Shown here: positions 1-11,160 of the stretch, piece after piece
Position numbering within the stretch: the stretch's first letter is position 1
Layout: each line of letters opens with the position of its first letter
Assembly (NCBI GenBank): GCA_023846275.1
Contig: CM043877.1
Span: forward strand, 14,615,107-14,679,106
Direction of reading: 5' to 3'
DNA from: Vanilla planifolia
Taxonomy: Eukaryota > Streptophyta > Magnoliopsida > Asparagales > Orchidaceae
DNA length: 64,000 nt
The notes under the pieces: model-generated
The model's database searches: none
Told to the model about the DNA's origin: nothing
The model's input: the letters and a program-made list of their open reading frames with translations, nothing else
Translations under genes and position numbers: made by a program

Positions 1-1413
1 GCTTCTATGAATATACTTTTGATTTTTAGTCCTTGATGACTTAGGTTATTTCAACCCATGTGTGTAAGCAAATTTTGTGATAAGAGTGACGAGGTGAGGA
101 GAATCATTAGTATGATGATGAAAAGATAGAAAGGAAAGAAATATACATGACAGAAAGAAGTGTTGAAATGTATTTATTATCTTTGAGTCAAGAAAATAAT
201 AACATAAGAGTTATGATTTTTGGTTATATGAAAAATAATGCAAAACTCTCATTATTCTCTTATAAATTATAAATTAATTTTCTTATTAGGTACAAAAAAT
301 AATCTGAAAGAGATCATTGATAAAAACAATTGGTTAAAGTTAGTTAAATTATAAAAGGAAGTCATTAGATGCAAATTGGCTATCAATTTCTTTCTCTTTT
401 TTCCTTTATGCTCCAATAATGAGCAAGTATTTATATAAATTCCAATGGCCTTCTTAAGGTTTTTTGACAAAAAGTAGTCATAAGTTTTCTCAATTGACTA
501 CAAGAATGATATGCATCATTTATCAATCGAAGATTTGTGCCCATAGATCTTGATATCATGAAAAAATAGTTGTCTTTTGTATTTCCCTACTAACATATGA
601 TATACATGTTTGACATATTATATGTATAGTCCAACATATTATATGTCATCCACCTAATATATTTATATGTCAAATTTTGATATGTTGTAAGTTATGGGAT
701 AATAAATACTGAAGTTATTTTCTTTCATTTATTTTGATTCAAATTGCAAAATCACTTCAAGCTAATACACAAATTGAAAAAAATTCAAGAATTAATTCTA
801 TGCCTAGTGCCTCCAAAACCATTTTAAAAAGAAAACTCCATATTAAACACAAAGATCAAGCTCCTAATTTATACTCTTAAAATAAAATTTTCTAATAAAA
901 TTCATTCTATCTTAGTTGGAGCAAAACTAAAGAGGAAAATATTATGCAAAAGTTAATTCACATCATAATTTGTTAGGCTTCTTCATGTTATAGCTGTTCC
1001 AAAGCTTTTTCCAAATATGATTCATGATTTCTATAGTCTTTTTTCTCCTATCTAATAACTTAATCTTTTTATGGCTCAATAATAGCTAGTTTGCCTTCTT
1101 CATATAACTACTTCCATGATTTTCCCATGCTTTTCTATTGTGATTTCTCTAGTGTGCTTGGTCACAACAACTTCCTTACCTTAGATTCTACTTCTCATTC
1201 TTGTGTTTTTATTTCTCCAAATACTTGTTTCAAGCTTAAAGACAAAAAGCACATCAAGCCTTATGCCTTCTCCTTTAAATAAGAAAATTTAAATTACTAT
1301 ATTTTCTTAGAAACTTCATAATAATTTTATCAATTCTAAAAAATTATAAAGCATACTGTAATAAATTTCTTATGAAAAACTCTTTTGAATAATATGTTCA
1401 TCTCACAAATAAA

Positions 1414-1415
<2 letters not shown>

Positions 1416-1487
<72 letters not shown>
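1416..1487. repeat. (AT)36 microsatellite
   Basis: An uninterrupted run of about 36 AT dinucleotides. The matching point in the inverted arm (near 36,095-36,115) has only a short ATATATAT stretch, so the expansion is specific to the left copy and younger than the duplication. Confidence 0.95.
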
Positions 1488-1490
<3 letters not shown>

Positions 1491-2439
1491 TGTACTTTGA
1501 GATAAAATAAAAATTAATTTGTTTAAATACATCTATAAAAATAGTTAAAGGATTTTTAAGTATATTAAAATATCAATATTATGTATTCGAATAAATGTAT
1601 TTATCATATTATACATAATTAAAAAATTGTACTATCACAATGATAAAGCTTGTAAACTCATTATTAATCTAAGAAGTTTTGTAAATATTATGTGAGATAT
1701 ATGAGCGACTAACATACAAGTTACACTTAAGCCATATCCAAAATGATACCATATCCATGAGGTTGATTTTAATTTATATATGTTGCTCATGGGTGTCTTC
1801 TAGCTATTCAATTTAGAGTTTATTCTATTCCAATTTATTCTTACCAAAGATGCATTCATCATATTCTCTTAGAATAGTCATAGTTTGATAGCTTGACATT
1901 TAAGCATAATGACCTAACAAACACTCTTTTTTTATATTTATCACTACCTTGATTTCAAGATTACCCAACTAAGAAAAACATCTATTATCCTTTAATCTGA
2001 TACGATATCTAATTTATCTATAAAAGAGAGTGATTTTGTACTTCCTTAATGATTAGTGATAAGGTTTTTATTTTAATTACACACTAAAGTATTAGGTTAA
2101 ATATCTTTACTTGGGGAATGTTTTTTATTAGTAGAATTTGTGCATGTATTGTCATGTTAAGAAGTGAAGGAATTATTAAGTATAATAATAATAGAAAGAT
2201 GACATAAGAAGAGAGAGATGACATAAGGAGAGTTATTTAGATCATTAGAAGTACAGGTGATTTTCTAACATCATAGGTGTAGCTTCTTTTGAAGATGATA
2301 TAATAAAGAGAGTCGATGGAGCTACCTCGTTTGATTACCAACCTAGTAAGGATTGGTCAATCATTAGAAAGTTGTATAATGTCAAGATATAAGAAAGGGA
2401 GGACCTCAAAGAATGATCATTTTGGTAATTAGAAAACAA

Positions 2440-2690
2440 TGGCTTAAGATGAAAAAGGTTTCATGAATGCTAAAGTTGGAGGCATATTTTAGTAACCTAC
2501 TTACGAGAGAACATGGATGACAAGAAACTAAATACATTCCTAGACAAATTAGAGATATACTTCTCAATTTAAAGATATAGTAATATAAACAAAGAATCTT
2601 ATACCAGAATAAAGCTCACACACACTTTGTTGAAATAGTCTTCTACGCTTCAGTGAAAAGTAAGGATATGATTTTGGTGATTTCTATAAG
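2440..2690 (+). pseudogene. Decayed Ty3/gypsy gag fragment in arm A
   Basis: Frame-broken translation gives a stretch resembling the retrotransposon gag domain: a motif like NMDDKKLNTFLDKLEIYF, then a Tyr-rich link, then SYTRIKLTHTLLKW. This matches the usual gag pattern (aspartate-rich start, a W/F-LDxLExYF helix, ARLKLxGxAxxWW). Stops interrupt every frame, so it cannot be translated. The inverted arm carries the same relic at 34,920-35,120. No protease or polymerase follows it. The domain assignment rests on pattern only and is moderate. Confidence 0.45.
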
Positions 2691-5589
2691 TTCTTAATCG
2701 AAGAGTTCTACCTTATGTGTTATGACAAAGCCAATGAAAGTAGTGGCACATACTATAAAAATAGTGGGAGTAATTGGTGCAGGGGGATACAATTAATTAC
2801 TAGAGACATATAATCTCACTCAATATGAATATAAAAGAAAAGTAATATTGAATAAGTATTTAACAGAATTATCATCCAATATCATCATAAAGCTCACATT
2901 GTTTCTCTTGACAAATATAATCCAAGAAACATGATAATTATGGCTACAAAGATTAATAATTAGGAGCATGTGAAAGTCAAAACACAGTTTTTTTGGGAGA
3001 CATTATGGAACATTAGAAGTAAATAAAATATAATAAAAATAAGATAAATTTAAACGTGTAACAAAATATAAACATAAAAAATAGTTAACAAGATAATTTT
3101 TAAAAATAATAAAATTTCAAGTTTATATAAATTTTTTGAGAGAATTTGTCTTTGAATTTTGTAATATTATGAAGAAAGTCAATAATAAATTATAATAAAT
3201 CAAAGTAAGCCTACTAAATTAATCAAGTAGATATATTTAAGAGTTCAATTTTAGTTTTCATGCTAAAATTAACATTTAATAAGTGAGATAATAAAGTAGA
3301 ATAGTTATACAAAAGTTGCTATTTAATATGATTAATGGCATATATTATGAGAGAATGACTTAATTTTATGTAGTAAAATTATAATTACTTTAATAATAAA
3401 TCAAATATTCATGAAACTATAATAAAGTTTTTTTTTTATTTTAAACCCAAATAAATAATCTATAATAAGAAAAAGGATACTATCTTAAATAAAATTTAAT
3501 GAATAATAAAATACCAAACAATAATGTTTGATTTGGAATAGTCATTGTGGTATTATTCTCTAATTTTTAGCTGTAAAAAAATCACCTTTTATTCATTAAT
3601 AAATGGCCATTTCAATAGAACATTATAAGAGACTTCATTAAAAAAGAAAATATAATTATGATTTCATGTAAAATAAAATTTTAAAACTATTCTTAACACT
3701 TCACTATAATTTTTGGAAATGTAATAAAGGTAATAAAAACTTTTGATATGATTGACCCTTAAGATATTTCCAAAAAAAGATAGAAATTCCTTAAAATTTT
3801 TTATTCATGAATGTGAATATTCTTTTATTCATCCACAATATCTTACATTATCATTTTGTCATCATAATTTTAGATAATGCCAACAAAGAAATTATTAAAT
3901 GTAATCATCTTGTCTAAAAAATACTCATGATAAAGTAGAGATAAGCTATGATTCCTTATAACTAAAATAAATAAATTATCCAAATTTGAAAATTTTTTTA
4001 CCTATTTGTCAAAATCTGGAGGAGCTAAAAAACAAAAAGAGCTATAATTTAATTAGATAATATTTAAGACAATAGATCTATATTGTTCTTGAGCTACTAT
4101 ATCTTTTCTTTGTTATAACCTAATAAGCATTTCAATGGAGATGCTCTATATGCACTTATTCCTTCGAAAGCTTTTACCATATGTAATTCTATTCTTAACA
4201 TTTCATTTGAAGATTTTAGAGAGTAGATAGTTGTGCTAGATTCGTCTTGATTATCGCAAACGATAGATATTTTTCCATTGTTACAATTAACCTAGGGTTG
4301 GCTTTAACTAAATAAGTTATAAAGACTAATTTGGTTCCTTCAACTTTGCATCTCATAACAGTATATGGAGATCAAAGCCATTCTAAAATTCAATTGTTGA
4401 CTTGTAGAATCCATAAACCCCAGCTATTATTTATCCATATAATGAAGTACAATGTGCCCTTCATCAAAGTCATAATGATCTTATTTGTGATATAGAAAAG
4501 TGTTTTATTTTCATAAAAGAAAAGCATTTTTCCAGTACAACTTTTTTAAATGTATTACAAAGCAATATTAATCAAAATTCGACTTACATATTTTTTTAAC
4601 AATAACATTAAAAAACTATAAACAAAATTAAAACTTAAAAGTTTTGAACATTCATTAATAATAATTAAACATTTAAATTATTGATACATTACTACTTTCC
4701 ATAATAGCATTTTCAAATATGTAATATGTTTTACAACGAAAATAAACCCAAGAAATGCAAACAAAAATAGTACCCCATAATTTCACGTGCTTGCAATCCA
4801 AGATTAGAACATTATCTGCATTATTACATTAGTTTTTAAGAGAAACAAAAAAATTAGATTCAAATTTATAAGCACCAAATTTTAAATTTAAATTAAAAAT
4901 ATAACAAATATCCAAAGATTAATACAAATTCCTTCCAAATTTCATGCCATAAAATCATAAAGTCTTGCATACAAAATCTCCCTTCCATTGAAACACAAGA
5001 AAAACTAGGCAAACTTTCTTCTCAATCTCACAAACATCAAATAATAGTTCTCACAAAAACTTGCAACCTTGTTTGCATTCTACTTTAAAACACTCTTGAC
5101 AAACCCTAGTTTCATATGCATAAAACTATTTTTTAAAGACTAATTTTTAAAATCTCATTTTCAAACATTATTTCAAAACTCACAAACAACCATTAAACAA
5201 AACCTCCATTTTCAGTAATATAAAACTTCATTTTGAAATCAAGAAACGCTCTCTCAAAACATTTTTCTTTCAAAAGAACTGTATATGCTCTAAGAAATAA
5301 CAAAGATGCAAATGAGAAAATAAAAATAAACAAACAAACTATTTGATATCTTTCAAGAGGTAAAATTCAACAATATAAAAATTTTAACAAATGATTTTTA
5401 TTAAAACCATATTTTTATTCACATTAAACTTTCTAAACTCACAAATTAATTGCAATTATAAAATTAAAAAGATTCTTTTTTTATTCAAACGGGGACATAA
5501 GCCTTAAAAAAAGTTAAAATAGATGATCCTTACAGAGGATCAAACATGAAGTCTGACAACATAAGTTTAAGGAGGGGCTTGTGGAGGGG

Positions 5590-6040
5590 CACCCCTCATC
5601 CCCACACAAAATCAGTGCAACAGGCAGCACGCGCAACCCATTCAGCTGGTGCATTCCTCTCTCTGTAAATGTGTGATAATCTAAGCACATTCAAGCTCCA
5701 CGTGCGCTTGATAGCCTCAGCAAAGGGAGCCACTACAGGCGAGTGCGAGATGAGCATGCGCACCATAGTGCCGACAGCGAATCCGTTTGTAACTCCACAG
5801 AGTGATACTGGGAGAGGGTATGCCTTAACAAATCAAGAGCCTCAAGCATTGCCAGAACCTCCATAGCTTCGCCTGTCTATGAGACAACTTTTTTCTCCAA
5901 CCACCAGTAAAGACTTCCCCATGTAGTCCCTCACACCAGGCCAAGCCCAGCGATATCCTCCCTAATAACAGCGTTGCAATTCACTTTTATCCATCTAGTA
6001 GGGGGAACCCAAATATAGGCTACAAGCAGTTCGAAGGAGC
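5590..6040 (-). pseudogene. LINE RNase H-like domain remnant
   Basis: The 3' coding end of the LINE. It starts with a motif like PPTRWIKVNCNAVIREDIAG, the usual entry to the plant LINE RNase H domain (xxWIKVNxDAA, then GxGxVxRD). It goes on through a frame-broken region rich in Leu and Glu, and ends with KPLLKLMLSDF followed by a stop. The same C-terminus is seen intact in the separate LINE fragment at 51,554-51,713. Several frameshifts are present, and the first catalytic Asp is replaced (NCNA instead of NxDA), so it would be inactive. Confidence 0.6.
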
Positions 6041-6176
6041 TGCATGGGTTCTTGCTGGACATAGATGAGTATAAGTTGCAATGCTTTGCTACTACAATTA
6101 TCTCTATTTTTACCTTGCACATCATAATGCAGCAATTGACCATAAAATCATTGTGCCTCTTAGCATTCCTTCTCCC

Positions 6177-6686
6177 CTATATGTTGTACATAACGGTAGC
6201 CAAAGTAACAGCATGCATCACTTTGTCCCCACGTCTCGCCCCCGACGAACACACGAAATCCAGGAACTGCTGTAGAAATGCCAGCCCATCTCCCGCTCCC
6301 GGAGGAAGCCCAAGCACGGCCACGGCCTCGCGTGCATGGCGGTCAGCCCAGAGCTCTTGCACGTGCGGGCAATCCCATATAACATGCTACATTGTCTCTT
6401 CCGCATTACACCCCCAGGTGCACCTGCTGCACTCAAGCATCCTTCTTCGAGCAATCCAAACAGTCGTAGGAAGATGATCCCCCACTAAGCACCACAGGTA
6501 GATGCGTACCCTCGGCAGCATTCTCAGTTTCCATATCCCCCTCTTATGTTCAGCATCCCTCTTGGTTCTTCTCCTGATGTCGTCATCTACTTTGCTTCTC
6601 AGGTACATGTAGAGCCTCATGTTATCAACCTTTAGAGTCTCCGTGTGCAACTGAAGGAGAATATTCTGATCGGACATCTGGGCTTA
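6177..6686 (-). pseudogene. LINE zf-RVT domain
   Basis: Minus-strand translation gives KLRMLPRVRIYLWCLVGDHLPTT, followed about 15 residues later by CSRCTWGC and, in the next frame, QHVIWDCPHVQELW. This is the zf-RVT zinc-binding domain found between reverse transcriptase and RNase H in plant L1 LINEs (WxxxxPxKxxxFxW, CxxC, HxxxxC). At least one frameshift splits the domain between two frames near 6,390. At 6,686 it runs directly into the truncated LTR of the nested element. The upstream part of the LINE resumes at 9,465. Confidence 0.7.
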
Positions 6687-7270
6687 GGGGACGGCTTGAA
6701 CTGTTGCACGTGCACCGCGCGCGCGAGGGCCCCGCGCGCGTGCGCCGCGCGTAGGGGCGGTGCACTGCTTTCGGCGCGGTGTGGGCGGGTGCGGCGGAGT
6801 TCGGGTCGCGCGGGTCGGCACGGGTCGGCGCGGGTGGGAGCGGGTCGGCGCGGGTGGCGCGGGTAGGCGCAGGTCGGCGCGGGTTGACGAGCCCGGGCGG
6901 GATTCGGGCGCGGGTCTGGCTCGTCGGTCGAAACCGGGTCTGCTTCGGCGGCGGACGGCGCGGCAGGCGGTGGCTCCGGCGGCGGACGGCGCGGCAGGCG
7001 GCGGCTCCGGCGGCGGACGGCGCGGCAGGCGGCGGCCGTAGGCGGCGGAAGGAGCCGGCGGCAGGAAAAGTGTTTTTCGAACTGTTTTGGCTCCTGGGAG
7101 TCCGTTTGAACTCCGAATTCGATTCCGAAAGATGTTCCGGAATCCATGTTTCGGCGCATACATCATTGCATCATTTTTTATCTCATGATATTTCAAAAAA
7201 TATTTTGAAAAATTAAATAAAAATTGTTCCCCCGTTGTTCGTGCAACTCCAAGCTTTGATGTCCGCATCA
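6687..7270 (-). repeat. Truncated 3' LTR of the nested element
   Basis: Collinear with 8,946-9,464 of the 5' LTR. It is 66 bp longer because of GC-rich slippage: a 31-bp unit occurs three times at 6,950-7,040 and only twice at 9,175-9,235, and the CGGGTCGGCG repeat near 6,815-6,890 is expanded. It ends at 7,270 with TGATGCGG read on the minus strand. It breaks off at about 6,687, within what should be U3, before the TATA box. Confidence 0.75.
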
Positions 7271-7285
7271 TTCTCCCGATGCGGG
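7271..7285 (-). promoter_or_regulatory. Putative polypurine tract of the nested LTR element
   Basis: Immediately upstream (minus strand) of the 3' LTR start lies a CGGGAGAA-type purine-rich stretch, the expected position of the plus-strand primer. Short and imperfect; assigned mainly by position. Confidence 0.4.
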
Positions 7286-7985
7286 AAAAACTCAACTCCG
7301 TTGAGTTGAAGGATTCTTTCTCAACTGCGGGAATATGAAATTTTGTATCTTCTTCGTCACTTCTTTCTATTTGAATCTCTTTGCAGATGTGTTCTTCCTC
7401 AGTAATTTCTTCTTCCAAAGCTTCTTCTTCTTCATTAAGGACGTTTAAAATAATGTACTCCTCTGCTTGCATTTCTTCTTGTTCATAATAAGCAAGACAT
7501 AGTTCAACTGGGGCAACATACTCTTCAAGATCTAGAGATGCCAATTTGATGCCGGACGGGTTTAAGCCTTTTGTTGAGACACCCGTCCAAGGCGGTGGTG
7601 GCGTCGAGCGGGCCGAAGAAGTAGGCGGCGGCGGTGGCGGCGAGGTCGACAGCGGTGGCGGCGGGGTTTGGTGGTGGGGACTTTGTGTGAACCGCCGGGT
7701 CGAAGAACGAGGAGTTTCTCCATTGAGTTCGTCGCGTCGAGCTAAATAGGCTTCATTGGATGTGTACAGTGATTTATCGATGCCATAATAATCTTCTTCA
7801 CAAACTGGACACCCGTTTACGCCACATTTATCACATTGTGTGAAACGACGGATCAAACGACACCAATACCAGCATGACCCGGTGGAAGTGGAACGCTTGG
7901 GGTAAGAAGTCTCGGAAGAAAATGAGGATGAATATTGATGTCGCGAGGAAATCGGTGCATATAGAGAGTATGAATAGTGGTACAT
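7271..7985 (-). CDS. Unrecognised ORF of the nested LTR element (Cys-rich, Pro-rich, acidic)
   Basis: The frame opens at ATG 7,985 and encodes about 238 residues before crossing into the 3' LTR; the open frame runs on to 6,684 (433 codons). I do not recognise the family. Residues 1-35 are rich in Ser and Tyr. Cysteines lie at 38, 42, 51, 54, 59 and 62, with a CX2CX4CX2C core followed by EEDYYGID, which could bind zinc. Residues about 100-130 are almost all Pro, Ser and Thr. Residues about 160-210 are strongly acidic (runs of Glu). No CCHC knuckle, protease or polymerase motif is visible. It is the only ORF of the element, so it may be a gag-like or captured gene. Chance GC bias could lengthen the LTR part, but not the AT-balanced N-terminal part. 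Confidence 0.5.
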
Positions 7986-8076
7986 ATTTTTTTTTTAAAT
8001 TAAAACAGTAAATTCAATCAAATAAAAAAAAAATAGAAATTAAACCTTGGCCGTTGGTGATGCACTAGCATAACCT

Positions 8077-8129
8077 TCTCTGATACCAATTTGATGTAGG
8101 ACAAGAAGAAATTTTCTCTGATACCAATT
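8077..8129 (-). promoter_or_regulatory. Two tandem primer binding sites (iMet-tRNA type)
   Basis: On the minus strand TGGTATCAGAGA occurs twice, at 8,088-8,077 and 8,126-8,115, exactly 38 bp apart. TGGTATCAGAGC is the standard site pairing with the 3' end of plant initiator Met tRNA; the last base differs here. The unit between them (8,092-8,129) also contains a copy of the LTR end (ACATCA). Confidence 0.8.
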
Positions 8130-9464
8130 TGATGCCGGAGGGGTTTAAGCTTTTTGTTTATTGAGCAAGACAAGCAATTAACCTGCAAACTTTTAGGGAA
8201 ATAAAGAAAGCTCGGGGGAAATTACGTGAAATTTCGAAAAAAGGTTACACGCTTGAGACACCCGTCCAAGGCGATCCTAGTCAAGAGGGGACCGTGGGCA
8301 ACACAGAGGTTGCTCCGTATGCTAGGCCCGCAACTTTAACGGCACAAAACAGGGTCTTTGAAAAAGATTAATAATGCTAATCTCGAAAACTCTCGAAAAT
8401 ATACGGTCAAACAAAACGGAGTTGAAGTTTGGAAAGTTTTTACTAAGTCAACATGAAATTCAAAGGTAACGAAGTAGTTGCACGCAAAGAACGATCGAAA
8501 AATACCCCAAAGGAAAATAAGATTATAGGAAAGGAGACGAAATCTAAGATTTGCGAAAGACAGAGTAAAAATAATAATAATAATAATAAAGATCGTAACT
8601 AGAAAGCTTCTTAACGTATTCGTTAATGCGAAATAAAGATGTTGCGTTATGTTGATGGCGTGTAGAGGGATGGTAGTGGAATTGGTTCGATAAATTGGCA
8701 CGGCGTCTCACCGCTTGGGCCTCACACCCCTCCTCCCAGTACCGGAGCCTCGACGAATCAGCACGTCGAAGTTCTTGTCGCACTCACACTTGAGCTCTCA
8801 ACAAGATGCAAGAAAACACAAATTTTCATTCACCAAGCATATCCTAGCATTAGGGTAGGCCTCCCCTTTTATAGGGAGTCTATGGGTACAAAAATTATAT
8901 AAAAGCCTTAAAATAAGCTATTCCCAAACTTAATTAGAACTTACAAGGGGACGGCTGAACTGTTGCATGTGCGCCGCGCGCGTGCGCCGCGCGCGCGAGG
9001 GCCCCGCGCGCGTGCGCCGCGCGTAGGGGCGGTGGTCACTGCTTTCGGCGCGGTGTGGGCGGGTGCGGCGGAGTTCGGGTCGCGCGGGTCGGCGCGGGTC
9101 GGCGCGGGTTGACGAGCCCGGGCGGGATTCGGGCGCGGGTTTGGCTCGTCGGTCGAACCCGGGTCTGCTTCGGCGGCGGACGGCGCGGCAGGCGGCGGCT
9201 CCGGCGGTGGACGGCGCGGCAGGCGGCGGCCGTAGGCGGCGGAAGGAGCCGGCGGCAGGAAAAGTGTTTTTCTCGCTGTTTTGGCTCCTGGGAGTCCGTT
9301 TGAACTCCGAATTCGATTCCGAAAGATGTTCCGGAATCCATGTTTCGGCGCATACATCATTGCATCATTTTTTATCTCATGATATTTCAAAAAATATTTT
9401 GAAAAATTAAATAAAAATTGTTCCCCCGTTGTTCGTGCAACTCCAAGCTTTGATGTCCGCATCA
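8130..9464 (-). repeat. 5' LTR of the nested element (1,335 bp)
   Basis: Bounded by TGATGCGGAC (minus-strand start at 9,464) and CCGGCATCA (ending at 8,130), next to a primer binding site. The first ~520 bp are extremely GC-rich with GCGCGC-type runs. The rest is balanced and includes a (TAA)n run at about 8,568-8,588. The part 8,130-9,090 is almost identical to 40,389-41,320. Confidence 0.8.
8868..8885 (-). promoter_or_regulatory. TATA box of the nested LTR
   Basis: Minus strand reads CCCTATAAAAGGGGAGG, a strong TATA element about 580 bp into the LTR, as expected at the end of U3. The homologous copy near 41,135 reads CCCTATGAAAGGAGAGG, a weakened version. Confidence 0.6.
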
Positions 9465-11160
9465 CTCAGCCACTCCGTGTTCATGTTAATGAATGTAGGC
9501 CAGCAGCAAATAGGAAAGAATCCAATCCAGTTGTCTTCTTCAAACCTCGTCGTCTTCCCATCACTGATTCTCCACAAAAAATTGGACACAGTGCTGGGCA
9601 TAGCCTCCAGCACAAGCCTGCATGCATGAGAACCGCCTTAGGATGCCTTCGAAGTGGTATGTACAACATAATATTTTCATCTCATAATGTCCACCCAGAG
9701 GCTATCCTCACAGCTAAGCAGATGCCTACAATGCTTCATTTGTAGAACACACTGCTAAGTAAACAGGTCCCGTAGTCCGAGTCCACCCACAGCCTTCGCT
9801 AGTGTGATGATGTCCCAAGACGCATAATGGATCGTTTGCGAGCTGCTTGCTCCACACCACAAGAAATTTCTAATCCTCCTCTCGATCTCATCTATGACCC
9901 TCTTTAGCACAACATAGTGGCACAAAATGTAGCTCAGGATAGTGTTGAGAACAGCAATTACCATTGCAACTCTACCAGCGAGCGGTAGTGGACGAATTTG
10001 CCATTTAGTAACATTGGCTTCCATCTTCTGAATCAGGAAGTTGAAGTCAATCTTTTTCAGACGATTAGCCGTGATAGGAACCCCAAGATACGTAAGGTTC
10101 AGGCTTCGCTTCATACTATGTTTCTTCGTAACAATTTTCATTTTCTTCCTCCTCATAGCTCTACTGAAATAAACCCTAGACATAGAGTAGTTCATATGCA
10201 GCCCCGTAGCAATGCTAAAGTCCTTCATGATTCTGCACTGCATGTGTGGCCTCACACGTTGCAGACACATACAAAAGGACATCGTCCACTTAAAGCAAAT
10301 GTGAGATCAGCAGTGCATGCTATTCGCACCGAAACCCAAGCAATTGCCTTGTCTCGTAGTCATGCACCAGTAAGGAGAGGTATTCAATCACGATGACATA
10401 CAGATAAGGTAAGAGAGGGCAACCTTGTCGGGGCCCACACTGTGCCTCCACCCAGGGAAGTTAAGCACCATTAATTAGGACCCCAAATCTCGAATAAGTA
10501 ATGCAGGCTTCAATCCAGTCGCACCGCACATAAGGGAAACCCATAAGCTTAAGCATCCTGAGCACAGAATCCCAATTTACGTGATCATATGCCTGCTTCA
10601 TGTCGATTTTAACTGCCATGAACCCAGCCTTGGTGGTGCAGGAATGCATTCTGGAGGGCATTTCTTGTGCGATGAAAATATTATCCGAGATGCTACGTCC
10701 AGGGATAAAGGTACCTTGTTCATGTGAGATGATAGAAGGCATCACCAGCTTGAGTCTCTCCACTAAAATTCTCATAACCACTTTGTAGATGGCATTGCAG
10801 AAGCTGATAGGTTGAAAACGTTTTGGTTTACATGCACCATGCCTCTTAGGAATGAGGACAGTTAGCGTGTCCTTCTACTCCTTCGGCATCCTCTTCTCCT
10901 CAAAGAAGGCAAGCACTACACGAATGATGTCACTATGAGTTATTGCCCAGTAGCCCTGGATAAACTCAACAGTGACCCTGTCAATACCTGGAGCTTTGTT
11001 CCTTCTAATGCCTCTGATAGCTACAGTGATTTCCTTCTCAGTCACTATACTGATCATCTGAGTAGCTTAGACTTCACTGATGCTAGGACGTGGCACAAAC
11101 GTCTACGACAGAGACACGTGCCATGTGCAGTGCCACTTCGACTCAAAGAAGGGTGAGAGA
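9465..11160 (-). pseudogene. LINE reverse transcriptase region
   Basis: Broken over several frames but clear. At 11,057-10,875 there is RRNKAPGIDRVTVEFIQGYW (the KAPGxDG entry motif). At 10,781-10,461 there is HEQGTFIPGRSISDNIFIAQE, then AVKIDMKQAYDHVNWDSVL, the RT core motifs of L1 elements. Near 10,420 comes RQGCPLLPYLYVIVIE. Near 10,290 is the catalytic box VDDVLLYVSA, preceded by a stop codon where the aromatic residue should be. From 10,282 to 9,755 lies the thumb, with YLGVPI and a WxxRxLPLAGRVAMI-like motif. It ends in WLSD at 9,467, where the LTR element interrupts. It acts, in intact relatives, to copy LINE RNA at the nicked target. Confidence 0.85.

Larger units (their letters stand above)
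38..5477. repeat. Arm A, left arm of giant inverted repeat
   Basis: This stretch recurs in reverse complement at about 31,941-37,478. I aligned several points by eye: the ATTTCAACCCATG end near 50 against 37,465; 2,150-2,380 against 35,190-35,420; 2,940-3,000 against 34,660-34,720; and the 5,340-5,477 end against 31,941-32,070. Where compared, the arms look roughly 90% alike with small indels. The arm is AT-rich and contains a decayed gypsy gag, but no intact gene. Its inner end is cut by the LINE at 5,478. The outer end fades at about position 38. Confidence 0.85.
6687..9464 (-). mobile_element. Non-autonomous GC-rich LTR retrotransposon nested in the LINE
   Basis: Read on the minus strand: a complete 5' LTR (9,464-8,130), two primer binding sites, a short internal region with one odd ORF (about 7,985-7,271), a purine-rich tract, and the first ~585 bp of a 3' LTR (7,270-6,687). 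LTR termini are TGATGCGGAC at the 5' end and CCGGCATCA at the 3' end. No reverse transcriptase, integrase or protease is present in the roughly 0.86-kb interior, so it must depend on another element. The 3' LTR stops abruptly at the LINE boundary, so no target duplication can be checked. The LTR copies differ little apart from GC-repeat length, suggesting a young insertion. Confidence 0.75.

Noticed and set aside
6052..6477. 141-codon plus-strand frame
   Set aside because: Antisense shadow of the LINE zf-RVT region.
6632..7216. Several long overlapping frames on both strands in the GC-rich tract (also at 8,941-9,410 and 41,175-41,935)
   Set aside because: Very high GC removes stop codons in all frames; the products are Arg/Pro/Ala-biased with no motif, and the frames follow the LTR repeat.
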